A DNA stretch of 64,000 bases from the NCBI GenBank assembly GCA_958295665.1, contig OY282559.1:252521461-252585460 (forward strand), read 5' to 3'. A model generated the notes under the pieces. That model saw only the letters and a list, made by a program, of their open reading frames with translations, searched no databases and had not been told where the DNA came from. The translations under genes were made by a program, and so were the position numbers. The stretch's first letter is position 1, and each line of letters starts with the position of its first letter. Positions 33,901-46,960 of this stretch are shown piece after piece. The stretch is from Tipula vernalis. Taxonomy: Eukaryota; Arthropoda; Insecta; Diptera; Tipulidae.

Positions 33901-34273
33901 CGGTTAAGGAGGGCTTGCAAACAATGACCATGTTGCATCAAATATAAGTGGACGTGTTATATCGAAATTCGTCAATATCATATGGCCATCCACACTTTGT
34001 GTTTGTGTAACTATTTGAAATGCATGGTGTACATCTGTTGTCCAGATTCGCCTCTTGCCGAGCTGAAAGCCAACATTTCGACCGAAAGACTGCACAATGT
34101 GCTGAAAAGTGCTCAAAAATGAGCACAATTTTGGATCTTAATTGTTCATATCTAAACAAAACGAATTGTGATAATGACAGTAAAATATATTAATGGTAGT
34201 TTTGTCGATTATTTTTTTAGTTCCGGAGTTGAGCAACAAACAAATCATTCATTTAATTATGGCCCACCCTGTA
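33901..34273 (-). mobile_element. Remnant of a transposon end with a TACAGGGTGGGCC terminus
   Basis: On the minus strand 34,273 begins TACAGGGTGGGCCATAATTA, the type of terminus seen in mariner-related insect elements. Minus-strand frames at 33,904-34,159 read FGRNVGFQLGKRR and CWLSARQEAN in different registers and contain no motif I can assign. A matching terminus in the opposite orientation is at 23,533. I cannot tell whether the two ends belong to one element. Confidence 0.35.
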
Positions 34274-35535
34274 GAACAAAACATGTCAGCGGAATTATTT
34301 TATTTTCCTTATCAACGTCGCTACGTACCCAATGCCACAAATGTTTACTATACAGGTCTATACCGGCACGCACATATTTCCTAATTGCATGATTCATTAT
34401 TATAGTTATCAGTATAATTAAAGCTCAAAAAGAAAGTGGTTTATCTTTAGCTTTCTTCGTTAGTTTTAAAAGATTTAAATCGTAATTATTGTTAATTTAA
34501 ATCTTCATGCGACTTAATTGAACACAAGGAGGTCACATAACAAGATTTAAACTGACGTAGTAAATACATTCAATTACTCAACTTAAATATTTTATTAAAA
34601 GATAACATTTATGTAATAAGCAATTGAATTTGCGTTAATTGAAACTAGAATTTTCTACTTACTAGGATTGAGGAAGATGAAACAAGATTTATGCGGTTCT
34701 ATAAATATTTTTAATTTGATGAATTTGTAAATACAATAGTTCATGCGATAGAAAAAACTGATAACGGCTAACTGTCCCAAATGAAAATGTGCAACGCTTA
34801 CTGAACCAGCCCCTTCTTCCGTTCGTATTATTTTATTTTGAATTGTTGTAGCTACATTATGAACATGTCAATAAATATTTATGTAAATAGTAAAATTTAA
34901 TCAAAATCTACTTGTTATGATTACATATAATGTGCATTATTTGTTTTTCCTGAACAAGCCTAAAAGCATTACCATGATTGGTTTTATTAACTTATCTATC
35001 TCGAATAGTAAACGTGATAATAACGTGATTAAATACATGTCTGTTTTAATTTAATAATATTAATGGTTAGGCGCGATTCCGTTTCAATTATCTTTCACTA
35101 AACTTTTGACATTTGATAATTCGAGAATATTATTTTGTTTTATTTGTGTTAAAAGATTAATTTATTTTCATTTACTTCTGTTAATTTATTATATTGTATT
35201 ACGCGTGCATGTGTGTAAATTATTTGTTTAGTGTGAACATTTTACTGGTGATCACATGATTTTTTTGTAAATAATAATTATAAAGTGACTAAGGGTTCAT
35301 TATTCTTACGAGTACGTATGTATACGTCTTACTTTAATATTTATATCAATCTGTATTATTAGGGTATTCTCTGTTCAATCTCTAATAGCGGATAACGCGA
35401 ATAAAATGTGATCAACATTTTATTTTACATGATGAATAACAATAATATTTTGAATTAAAGTATAATAATACGCAGGAACTAAAATCATTCTTAAAGAATA
35501 AATCAGAATAGTTTAGCCGTTTTATTTGGCTGCAG
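34274..35535. other. AT-rich noncoding DNA
   Basis: No gene or repeat recognised. Confidence 0.5.
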
Positions 35536-35539
35536 GACA

Positions 35540-36200
35540 TAAATTCCTAATGAAATAGCTCCCAAAACCATAAATGAAATTAGTTCCCAATATTTGGCAT
35601 TTCTTCATTCAGAAACACAATTATTCTCCCAAAAAATGGAATAAATCCTCAAATTTTTATTTTCATTTCATAAACTTCAAAAAAATATTTCTGTAAAATG
35701 AAGATTTAATGAAAATTGAATTGATTTGAATGTTTTAAATTCTGGAAAAAGGAGATTTTCATTCGGATTTTAAAGCTACATCTCAATTTGCCAGAATGTT
35801 TCAAAATTAAATCTTCATTTTCCAGACAATTTTTTGGAGTATATGAAATAAAAATAAAAATTTGGGGATTTGTTTAATTTTTTGGAAAGAGTACGAGTAT
35901 TTGCATTTCTTAATTTGGCGATTTATTTCATTAAGCAATAAAGAAGAATATTATATTATAGAATATTTCAAAAATTAAATCTTCATTTTACAGAAATTTA
36001 CACGGTAAAATAAGTCTTCAAATTATTGTTGTCAAACCCGATATTTGGGGCATCCTTTCAGATTAATTAAGAAGAGCAAATACCCCCAAAAAATACATGT
36101 TAGGGATTAGTTTCATTTTAGTAAGTTTTCAATTTCGATATTAATGGGGGAACTTATTTCGATTCCACAAATTCCAAGTGAAATAACTCCCAACGAAAAA
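35540..36200. repeat. Short motif repeated in both orientations
   Basis: 'ataaattcctaatgaaatag' (35,540) and 'caaattccaagtgaaataac' (36,167) are direct repeats, each followed by 'ctccca'. 'ccaaaaaatggaataaatcc' (35,629) and its inverse near 35,870 bracket a partly palindromic stretch centred about 35,755. This may be a decayed MITE cluster. It is noncoding. Confidence 0.5.
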
Positions 36201-36743
36201 TTGAGGTGTGACCAACACACACGCAATAACAAACATTCATCCGTTTGCAATTTACAAAAAAGTAGGAGAAAAATTACAGCACTACAGCTTCACTATAATA
36301 TCAGATTATTTTCACCTTTTCATCGAAAAACTGCTGAAGCTTTTGAAAACTGCAACTCCTGATTTATCTAAAATTTATTATATTACTGATGGTCAATAAC
36401 ACATTATAAAAATTTAATTCTGAAGAAAAATAGGATTTCGGCGTCGATTGACCGTGCGATGGAGTAGGAGGTATATTATCAAGAGAACGGGGTAAAGAGC
36501 CAGACTCACCAATGAATGTGATGGTCTCATAACCAATGCGGAAGAATTATTCAAGTGGGGAAAAACCTTGAAGAACGACCTGATTTTTGACTTCTGTTCA
36601 GATGCTGAATATAAACACATCCATCATCAACAATTAAAAAATCTAGGTTCGAGAAGTTAAAAACCATAAAGGGACCTCACGATTTTCGCGCAGTCACATG
36701 ACATCCATGTTCACTTCAAAGGAGGGCTGCTTACATTTTAAAA
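36201..36743. other. Unassigned DNA left of the minisatellite
   Basis: The piece 36,430-36,655 is less AT-rich and has a plus-strand reading (NECDGLITNAEELFKWGKTL) interrupted by stops. It might be a LINE or transposase scrap, but I recognise no motif. Confidence 0.35.
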
Positions 36744-39700
36744 ACTTTTCAAATATAGTCATTAACTTTTTAAATTGTTAACTTTCTAACGTTTTAAATT
36801 TTTAACTTTTTAACATTTTAACATTTTAACATTTTAACTTTTTAACTTTTTGACTTTTTAACTTTTTAACTTTTAACCATTTTAAATTTATAACCTTTAA
36901 ACTTTTTACATTTTACCTTTTAACTTTTTAGCTTTTTCAATTTTTAACTTTTTAATTTTCTAACTTTTTAACTTTTCAACTTTTTAATTTTTAAGATTCT
37001 AACTTTTTAACTTTTTAACATTTTAACTTTTCAACATTTTAACTCTTTAACTTTTTAACTTTTTATTTTTTTAACTTTTTAACTTTTTAACTTTTGAATT
37101 TTTGAACTTTTAAACTTTTAAACTTTTAAACTTTTAAACTTTTAAACTTTTAAACTTTTAAACTTTTAAACTTTTAAACTTTTAAACTTTTAAACTTTTA
37201 AACTTTTAAACTTTTAAACTTTTAAACTTTTAAACTTTTAAACTTTTAAACTTTTAAACTTTTAAACTTTTAAACTTTTAAACTTTTAAACTTTTAAACT
37301 TTTAAACTTTTAAACTTTTAAACTTTTAAACTTTTAAACTTTTAAACTTTTAAACTTTTAAACTTTTAAACTTTTAAACTTTTAAACTTTTAAACTTTTA
37401 AACTTTTAAACTTTTAAACTTTTAAACTTTTAAACTTTTAAACTTTTAAACTTTTAAACTTTTAAACTTTTAAACTTTTAAACTTTTAAACTTTTAAACT
37501 TTTAAACTTTTAAACTTTTAAACTTTTAAACTTTTAAACTTTTAAACTTTTAAACTTTTAAACTTTTAAACTTTTAAACTTTTAAACTTTTAAACTTTTA
37601 AACTTTTAAACTTTTAAACTTTTAAACTTTTAAACTTTTAAACTTTTAAACTTTTAAACTTTTAAACTTTTAAACTTTTAAACTTTTAAACTTTTAAACT
37701 TTTAAACTTTTAAACTTTTAAACTTTTAAACTTTTAAACTTTTAAACTTTTAAACTTTTAAACTTTTAAACTTTTAAACTTTTAAACTTTTAAACTTTTA
37801 AACTTTTAAACTTTTAAACTTTTAAACTTTTAAACTTTTAAACTTTTAAACTTTTAAACTTTTAAACTTTTAAACTTTATAACTTTTAAACTTTTAAACT
37901 TTTAAACTTTTAAACTTTTAAACTTTTAAACTTTTAAACTTTTAAACTTTTAAACTTTTAAACTTTTAAACTTTTAAACTTTTAAACTTTTTAACTTTTA
38001 AACTTTTTAACTTTTTAACTTTTTAACTTTTTAACTTTTTAACTTTTTAACTTTTTAACTTTTTAACTTTTTAACTTTTTACCTTTTTACCTTTTTACCT
38101 TTTTACCTTTTTACCTTTTTACCTTTTTACCTTTTTAACTTTTTAACTTTTTAACTTTTTAACGTTTTAACTTTTTAACTTTTGAATTTTTTAATTTTTT
38201 AATTTTTTAATTTTTTAATTTTTTAATTTTTTAATTTTTTAATTTTTTAACTTTTTAACTTTTTAACTTTTTAACTTTTTAACTTTTTAACTTTTTAACT
38301 TTTTAACTTTTTAACTTTTTAACTTTTTAACTTTTTAACTTTTTATCTTTTTATCTTTTTATCTTTTTATCTTTTTAACTTTTTAACTTTTTAACTTTTT
38401 AACTTTTTAACTTTTAAACTTTTAAACTTTTAAACTTTTAAACTTTTAAACTTTTAAACTTTTAAACTTTTAAACTTTTAAACTTTTAAACTTTTAAACT
38501 TTTAAACTTTTAAACTTTTAAACTTTTAAACTTTTAAACTTTTAAACTTTTTAACTTTTAAACTTTTAAACTTTTAAACTTTTAAACTTTTAAACTTTTA
38601 AACTTTTAAACTTTTAAACTTTTAAACTTTTAAACTTTTAAACTTTTAAACTTTTAAACTTTTTAACTTTTTAACTTTTTAACTTTTTAACTTTTTAACT
38701 TTTTAACTTTTTAACTTTTTAACTTTTTAACTTTTTAACTTTTTAACTTTTTAACTTTTTAACTTTTTAACTTTTTAACTTTTTAACTTTTTAACTTTTT
38801 AACTTTTTAACTTTTTAACTTTTTAACTTTTTAACTTTTTAACTTTTTAACTTTTTAACTTTTTAACTTTTTAACTTTTTAACTTTTTAACTTTTTAACT
38901 TTTTAACTTTTTAACTTTTTAACTTTTTAACTTTTTAACTTTTTAACTTTTTAACTTTTTAACTTTTTAACTTTTTAACTTTTTAACTTTTTAACTTTTT
39001 AACTTTTTAACTTTTTAACTTTTTAACTTTTTAACTTTTTAACTTTTTAACTTTTTAACTTTTTAACTTTTTAACTTTTTAACTTTTTAACTTTTTAGCT
39101 TTTTAACTTTTTAACTTTTTAACTTTTTAACTTTTTAACTTTTTAACTTTTTAACATTTTAACTTTTTGACTTTTTAACTTTTTAACTTTTTAACTTTTT
39201 AACTTTTTAACTTTTTAACTTTTTAACTTTTTAACTTTTTAACTTTTTAACTTTTTAACTTTTTAACTTTTTAACTTTTTAACTTTTGCAAACTTTTTAA
39301 CTTTTTAACTTTTTAACTTTTGAACTTTTGAACTTTTGAACTTTTGAACTTTTGAACTTTTTAACTTTTTAACTTTTTAACTTTTTAACATTTTAACTTT
39401 TTAACTTTTTAACTTTTTAACTTTTTAACTTTTTAACTTTTTAACTTTTTAACTTTTTAACTTTTTAACTTTTTAACTTTTTAACTTTTTAACTTTTTAA
39501 CTTTTTAACTTTTTAACTTTTTAACTTTTTAACTTTTTAACTTTTTAACTTTTTAACTTTTTAACTTTTTAACTTTTTAACTTTTTAACTTTTTAACTTT
39601 TTAACTTTTTAACTTTTTAACTTTTTAACTTTTTAACTTTTTAACTTTTTAACTTTTTAACTTTTTAACTTTTTAACTTTTTAACTTTTTAACTTTTTAA

Positions 39701-39955
39701 CTTTTTAACTTTTTAACTTTTTAACTTTTTAACTTTTTAACTTTTTAACTTTTTAACTTTTTAACTTTTTAACTTTTTAACTTTTTAACTTTTTAACTTT
39801 TCAACTTTTCAACTTTTTAACTTTTTAACTTTTTAAATTTTTAACATTTTTAACTTTTTAATTTTTTAACTTTATAACTTTTTAGCTTTTTATGTTTTAA
39901 CTATTAACTTTTTAAATTTCTAACATTTTAACATTTCAAATTTTTAACTTTTTAA
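36744..39955 (+). repeat. 3.2-kb minisatellite of an 8-bp unit
   Basis: About 400 units. Two main variants form long pure blocks: AAACTTTT (about 37,100-37,990 and 38,405-38,665) and AACTTTTT (about 37,990-38,400 mixed, 38,665-39,835). Shorter blocks carry further variants: ACCTTTTT (38,080-38,130), AATTTTTT (38,186-38,250), ATCTTTTT (38,344-38,376) and GAACTTTT (39,320-39,360). Both outer edges (36,744-37,100 and 39,835-39,955) are degenerate. The plus strand is markedly T-rich throughout. Confidence 0.97.
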
Positions 39956-40189
39956 TATACATATATGTATATGCAAATATACGCGAAAACTCATAGATTC
40001 AATTAAAGGTAAACTTCGGAAGGAAATCGTACGAAATAAAACCAGTCAACGGATAATTCAAAAATCATTAACAACTGTCCGAGCAGTCTTCTACACAACG
40101 GTTGGAAATTATGATGGAAAAATGAATGAGCAAAATGGATACTATCCTTAATCTTCTAACGCCCATTGTGTCCAAATCATTCAATGTCC
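39956..40189. other. Junction between minisatellite and LINE
   Basis: Short TATATA stretch, then roughly 200 bp that could be the end of a LINE ORF1 (plus strand) but are too decayed to call. Confidence 0.35.
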
Positions 40190-41760
40190 AGAACCCTTAA
40201 ATTAGCAACCTGGAAAGCCAATGGGTTGACACAACATGAACAAGAAGTTTAAAGTTTCTTGATAGAAGAAGAAATCGATGTCATGTTAATATCCGCAACA
40301 CATAACACCAGCAAAGTTTCCTAAAAATACCTAGATACATGATCAGCTCATGGTACTCCTACAGTTATAATCAAAGCCATAATTAAACACCATGAAGTAG
40401 AAAAGTATAAGAAAAAACGTAAGCAACTACTGCAGTAATAGAAGATTGGCTAGGTCCTTTAGCCTAATAACCATTTCGGTCATATACTGCGCACCAAAAC
40501 ATGCAATAAAAATGGAACAATTTAATCATTTTTGTAGTTCTATTGGTCATCGCTTTATAGCAGGGATGATTATAATGCAAAACTCCAAGAATTATTAAAA
40601 TCAATTCAAAAAAATAATCTTCATCATGTATCAAGAACCAGTGAACCTACCTATTAGTCAAGTGACAGGAGGAGAATCCTAGACGTCATAGATTGCTGCG
40701 TCACCAAAGGAATAGCATATAATTATACTAAAGCTTGGAAGTGTCATCGGAGCACTTGCCTGTCTTAATCAATTTGGCAACAAAGATAGTGAATACACAG
40801 AAACGACCAATGTTAAGTAGCAATAAAAATGACTGGAACTACTTCAAATATAAAGTAACAGAGAATCTAAACATTAACATCAAGTTAAAGACGGGGGTTA
40901 TTTATAGCAGGCAGTGGAACATCTTAATAAATGTATTCAGTCGGCAGCTTGGAAGTCAACACCACTACAAAATGAAAAAGAAAAGAATGGAGAATGTTCG
41001 AATGTTACCAAGAAAATGATTAAGGAGAAAGGAAAGTTGAGACGGTAATGGGAACGATATCGACTAGCAGCAGATAAACGCGTAAACTAAACAAAGCCGT
41101 CAAATAATTTCAAGAATATTTATTCCGACTCTCACCAACAGAAAATACAAATTATTCACTGTGGAAGCTGGAAGGCGACTAAGAAGCTGAAACAGCCACA
41201 ACAGCATTTTCTGCCGATATGTAAAAGTAACGGTCACTGGGCGAGAAATAACAAAGAAATGGCTGAAGTATTTGCAGACCATTTTGAAAGGGTATTTCAA
41301 ACATAGGTATCCGTCAGAAAGTACGGATGAAGAAAATAACAACATTTTAAACTATACTTGGAAGCACTATGTTAGAAGTAAGAACTGTGATACAGAAAGA
41401 GTTAAATCCTAAAAAGGTGCCAGGATATGATCTTATTACAGGAAAAATTTCAGGCAGATATACCTACAAGCAAACAAATAACTGTCTCAACATTTGCAGA
41501 CGACACGGCAGTACTCTTATCGTATGAAGCCCCCGAAATATCTACAGAATTTTTGAAGGAGAATATTAACAGTATTCAAGCATGGATGAAGAAACGGCGA
41601 ATTAAAGTTAATGATGCTAAATCTAATCATGTAACCTCTACATGGCGTAGGGCATTATAAAGGTTACATGATTAGAGTTGCTAGGGCGAGCAAGCTTCTT
41701 ACTACCACAACGAGGGAAAGATTAAAACGTTACAAAATTTTTGATTTGCCAAATAGGTCT
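40190..41760 (+). pseudogene. Jockey-like LINE ORF2, decayed and internally deleted
   Basis: Plus-strand fragments in shifting frames follow the order of a jockey-type ORF2. First comes the endonuclease: LATWKANGLTQHEQEV near 40,197, AGDYNAK-like text near 40,560, DVIDCCVTKGIAY near 40,685 and LSSEHLPVLI near 40,738. The pre-RT region follows (SLWKATKKLKQPQQ near 41,160; AEVFADHFERVFQ near 41,265), then PGYDLITGK near 41,420. The frame then jumps straight to TFADDTAVL (about 41,490), so most of the RT palm is deleted. The C-terminal TTRERLKRYKIFDL is near 41,720 with a stop at about 41,760. Its motifs are close to those of the LINE at 61,559-64,000, so it is a relative. Confidence 0.75.
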
Positions 41761-42003
41761 TAGATATATCTTTAGACATTAATTTTTAAAATCTCTAATC
41801 TAATATATCAATTTATACTAATCGTAATGTATGTAAGTGATATTTTATCAATGTATAAAAATACTCCGATCATGAAAATGTAAAAAGACAAAAAAATTTC
41901 TGAATGTCTCATTAAAAAAAATATCTGCGAAGTTTCTGCTAAATTTTTGAAAGAACCATAGATTAAGAATTATCACAATACTGTTCATGCAAAAAAAAAA
42001 AAT
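41761..42003 (+). other. LINE 3' UTR and A-rich tail
   Basis: AT-rich noncoding stretch ending in an A-run at 41,991-42,002, a plausible LINE 3' end. Confidence 0.45.
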
Positions 42004-42074
42004 TAAAATATGTTGCTAATGACAGCAATGCCTGTAATTTTTCATCAAATAACCGTCGATTTTCGTTTAATCAA

Positions 42075-42936
42075 ATAATAGGTGTTCAAGTAGAAACTCG
42101 GCTCTGAAGTTGGTTGCATTGAAAGCATACTTGAACGCATCCAAATCACCCGCCATTCGGTCAGAAAGTCATTCAACAGTAAAAAAGTGGTTTGCAAGAT
42201 TTCGTGATGGCAATTTTAGTCTTGAGGACGATCCACGTCAAAACGAAGAACTTAAAGTTTTACTGGATGAAAATCCGTGTCAAACTCAAAAGAGCTTGCA
42301 GAACAGTTAGGAGCTACTCACCAAACAATATCACTTCGATTGAATGCAATGGCTTCCTCATAAACTGATAGAAGAAAACACAAACCGAAGAGTTGACATC
42401 TGGCATGAATTTGCTTTCTCGGTACAAAAGAAAGAATTTTTGCACAAAATCGTTACGAGTGATGAAAAGTATATTTTGTTGGACAATCTTAAACGCAGAA
42501 AAGCATGGGAAATCCAGTCCAAAAAAGTGTTACTGTTTGTCTGGTGGGATTGGAAAGAAGTCATTTACTGCGAGCTTCTGGAACCTGGTCAAACTGTTAT
42601 AGCCGGAAGGAAAAAGACCATTTACGGGCCAAGGAAGGCGGAATGTGATATTGCTGCATGACATTGACAAACCATAGGAACTCATCTTCTCCTTAGGCTG
42701 GGAAGTTGTACAGCACGCGGCGTATTCTCCAGACTTGACTCCCTCTGGATACCACTTATTCAGATCGATGTCATCATATTTGAAAGACCAGCAGTTCACG
42801 AAAGTTGAATATATGCGAAATGGCTCGATAAATATTTTGCTTCGAAACCACCAAGTTTCTATCGCAAAGGTATTCTTAATCTACCCGTAAAATGGCAAAA
42901 GACAATAGATAGTAATGGCGAATATTTTGATCGTTA
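42075..42936 (+). pseudogene. Mariner transposase, decayed
   Basis: A cut-and-paste transposase of the mariner family. The helix-turn-helix half shows STVKKWFARFRDGNFSLEDD and DENPCQTQKSL, then a stop and frame change near 42,308. The catalytic half resumes with the linker (WLPHKLIEENTNRR) and the first catalytic Asp in VTSDEKYILLDN. KKVLLFVWWDWKEVIYCELL follows. A deletion after about 42,625 removes part of the middle. The second Asp is probably in the LLHD text near 42,655, and the third is in YSPDLTPSGYHLFRSM near 42,735. The end reads QQFTKVEYMR. Several stops and shifts make it inactive. No flanking inverted repeats found. Confidence 0.8.
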
Positions 42937-45430
42937 ATCTTTGTAACAATTATCTTTTCATTAAAGTGGAATTTGACCAAAAAAAGATGAGTTTGTACTT
43001 GCACACGTAATAAATTTTAATAAATAAGTAATTTGACTCAATTTGGTTCAATGAGTAACGTGCCACTAACGAATGAATCATTAAATTTACTTGAAATATT
43101 GTTTTGTTTTGTGCAATATACACTACAGTCAGCCATGGAACCATTTATTAGAAATGATTTTATATTATTATGCCATCTTTTTCTGTAGTTCTTCTATAGT
43201 TTTAGACTTGTTCCAACAACACCGTGGTTTTCGGAATATCAGCCCTCGATCGTGATGCTTAAAAGTGTTCCTCTAAATCCTCTTTTATACTATTAACCGC
43301 TTTGCGCTTTCAATTGTATGCTATTCGCCCAAGCTCCGCGAAGTTCCGTTTATTTATTTATTTTATCCAAACAATCTCCATCTCTCTCTTTTGTTCGAAT
43401 ATTTTTGTTTCTATTCTATTTTTCAGAAAATGGATTAATCGATCTAAAGAAAACCGGAACACCTATCGACGTGTATATTCAACTATCCTGTCTGATTTGA
43501 CATTTGCACATATCAAACGCTAGTATCAACTACTTATTATTTAATAATCTATCACTGTATTAAAATAATCATTATACATTACTAACTATTAGAATTCATT
43601 GTAATGACATTGTTTAATTAATTAGTTCATGAAACTTACATATTTAATAAAATTATTAAGATGCTGTCGTAGTCATATCGCTGCTTAAAGTGATCTTTGA
43701 TTACACGAAACAAAATGCGTTAACTGCGAAGTATTGACCTGGCCATATGCGATAAACTTTGATATTATGTATACTTATGGAAATGTATTTATGAAAATTT
43801 ATTCATCTATGCGAACGTATTTTCTGCATTCTTTGTCTAGACATCATATAATATAAAACAATCAATTTTATTTTGTATATCGACAATATTGATTGTCAAT
43901 TGTATTTTAAATGTTAGAGCAAAAATATTTAATTGAGATAAATTTAAATCGACCCTAATTCCCCTATCATACCCTCGACTTTTAACTATATCGCGAGTTG
44001 TGTGTTCTTTTTTTTTGCTCTCAGAATGATAAACTGAAACTTTACGACAAAAAAATTGACTTTTCAACTTATTTCAGATTGAGCAATACTATATACGAGT
44101 ATAAACCATACTCATTAATCAGTATATTGAATGACTACACGTCAGTTAAAAGAATACTGATAAGGAGTTAACATACAATGTAACCTTTTTTCTTACAGTT
44201 AACTAAATGTAATACATATTACAAATAAATCAAAAACATCTAACCCTGCCACTACATTATAGTACGCCTAAAATATAACGAATGATTCAATGAATTTTTT
44301 TCTTGTCGGACGATTCTACGTCACACCACAGGAATTTACGTTTTCATTCAATTCTTAGTAAAATTGTGAAATAATTTTTTTTTATTTTTTTTAATTTTTA
44401 AATGCTAAATCCCGTGATTTCTTCAGAATTTTTTTTTGTTTAATTTTATTCTTATTTATTATTATATTTTGGCTATCGATCAACAAGTCTGCTAGAGTTT
44501 ATATTGGTATTAGTCTTCATAAACGGATGTGTAGAAAATACTTTATAAATCGATGCAATAGAAAGACGATCATCTTGATGACCCTTTGTCTCGTAAGTAA
44601 TTGTACATACAGATAGAAGCTAATGAATGTTAAGGAATTTTGGCAGAGTACCATAAAATTGTCTATTTCTTTTTATATAATAAAACGAATTTTAGAAAAC
44701 GAGCCCTTAGCAACAAGAAATAGAAGTTACATCATTTATACTATATAGTATTTGAAATACTTTTAGTGAATTTCTAAAAAAAAAAAATAATAGGCTAAAT
44801 GACCTCCTTCCATTCTTATTAAGCATTTCATTGAAATTGGGTAAGTTTTTAATTTCTGTCGGTTTCTTAATCTATTGTTATTACTTTTACAGATAAAAAT
44901 TTTGTTTTTACCTAACTGTCTAAATTACTCTGAAAACATTGCAGGTGGCTTATGATTCACGAACTTGACGTGGCGCTAACAGGGTGATTTCCGTGTACTC
45001 TAAAGGCATAAACAGAACAAGGGATATATCGACAAGCGGAAATGCTAATAAAATCATATACTACCAACAAATCAAAGGATGCTCTGCAGAACAATAGTTG
45101 TTGGTGACATATTTGATCGCTGTATTTTGTCGATGTATTGTTGGTTCTGTTTGATCCTTAAAATCCTAAATAATATAACAATCAAGTATATAGTCACCAT
45201 TCACATGGTGAAATATTCAAATCCGCTAATTTGATTCATTATTTGGAAGTGTTGCAACATTGATCATCAAATATGTTAGTTAAGTCAAATACTAAATTTC
45301 AATGGAATTGGTGCATAATCGCAGAAGTTCCATTTGGGACAGGGATGGAATTTCTTATATAAAACATGGCAAAAATTCAACAAATATTGCGGGACACTTA
45401 GAATGGGGGAAAATTAGATTTGTGAGGGGG
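42937..45430. other. AT-rich noncoding DNA
   Basis: No recognisable gene. The short frame at 43,302-43,523 follows a fair splice-acceptor-like text but has no identifiable product. Confidence 0.5.
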
Positions 45431-45439
45431 ATAATTAGT

Positions 45440-46400
45440 TTTGTCAAAGAAAAAATTTGTTTTTTACTTTCAAAACCAATCCAGACCTTTATTACATTTC
45501 CAAGTTCCAGCACCAAACGGAACACGTTTTTCAATGGATTTTAGTGAAATTTTATATCTGCGTTATTGTGCCGATTCTATCAGTAGTTCCCAATATAAAA
45601 CCGAATTATGGACGCTTGAAAATTTCTTGGGTCATTTCGAGTCGGATTTCTTAAATAAAATAAGAGCTAAATTCAAGGAATATTGCGGAACACCACTAAT
45701 GATATTATGATTGGTACCATTAATCAAAAAACTCTTTCACCAACAAATTTTACATAAACAATAGCTGGCATGCTTATGGATGGTTTTTAATTAAATTGTA
45801 TGTCTAAAATTTGAGATGTTATGTCGATTCTTTAAGTAGTTTCTAAAATAAAATTGATTAATTCCTGCCTTGAAAAATTCCATCGACCATATCATCCGGG
45901 CTCGGATATCTCAAATAAACCACGGCTCGAGGTTATTTCGGTTTGATACCTTAGATCAAAAATTATATTTCCCAAAATTTATTTTTGTATGTGTACTTAG
46001 CTAATTCGGACTATCTTCTCAGTCTCCAGCATCAAATAGATGGAGGAAGCACATTTATTGATGGATTTTTGTGAAATTTTTTGTTTGCAAAGTTTTGTAA
46101 ATTCTGTAAGTAGTTCCTACTATAAAAACTTTTATTTCATGGCAAGAAATATTGTAGAACTTAGATTTGCCAATTTGATATTTCCATGCATATCCAATCC
46201 AGACAATTTTTTGCGCACAATGTAACACACATTTGTCGATTTATTCTAGTGTTTCGGAGATATTTATCCTGTTCTATAAAAATAATCTCTATTTCTAATT
46301 TTAAATAGAATAAACTACATACTGAAGAATTTTTTGGACCAGTCATTTGAGCTGGAGTTCGATTTCTTTAATAAAATATTTATATTTTGTTAAAATTATT
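45440..46400 (+). repeat. Diverged tandem repeat
   Basis: Segments around 45,480-45,620 and 46,010-46,150 share 'ttccagcac/ctccagcatcaaa', 'gatttttgtgaaatttt' and 'agtagttccyamtataaaa'. A third relative ('aagtagtttctaaaataaaa') lies at 45,832. Unit length is roughly 260 bp with heavy divergence. The open frames here follow the repeat and not a known protein. Confidence 0.5.
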
Positions 46401-46796
46401 ATTTTTATGGTTTGTCCGTAATTTTGCGTTGTCGCTAATAAATTTAGCAATCTGACTGAATATTATTTAAAAACCAGGTTCGCAGAAGCTTCATAAACCA
46501 GAACATCTCCGGAGAAACCAAGACGTCTGGCCACGCTTTATGAGACATATCGGTTTATTATCAGAGCCTGTCACCATATGTATGTATGTAACAGGTTTGT
46601 GGTCAAATTATATCTTGAAACGCGGAAATACATAAAATGTCATCAAAATATGGACGTTATTCCCAGGAGGCCGTACTAGCGAACGAGTTAATAAAGCGGT
46701 TTTCAAAGATGCTACCGGTTTTGAGCCTTCATTTTACTAAAGTGGATAGGTATAGTGGTATAAGCTCTTCCAAATAATTATTGTTATAAAGTTAAA

Positions 46797-46960
46797 AAGG
46801 GTTTGCCTGTTCGAGACATTTTTGAAAATTGTGAAAGTGGCTAAACATGTTGAAAACTGCAGCATAATCTCAGAGATATTACCAGGGGGTCAGTTCTAGT
46901 TCTGTGGAAAGAATAATGAAAAGTATTTTCAGTGAGAAATACCAGAGCCTTCAATATATA
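46797..46960 (+). pseudogene. Possible Tc1-like helix-turn-helix scrap
   Basis: KGLPVRDIFE followed one frame over by IVKVAKHVENCSII recalls the N-terminal DNA-binding region of Tc1-like transposases. A close relative of the DNA (nearly 'attgtgaaaatgactaaacatgttg') is at 52,385. The evidence is weak. Confidence 0.25.

Noticed and set aside
43302..43523. Possible host exon after a splice-acceptor-like tract near 43,420
   Set aside because: Short frames in two registers with no recognisable product and no partner exon; treated as noncoding.
45441..45710. 89-codon plus-strand frame
   Set aside because: It coincides with a diverged tandem repeat and has no known motif.
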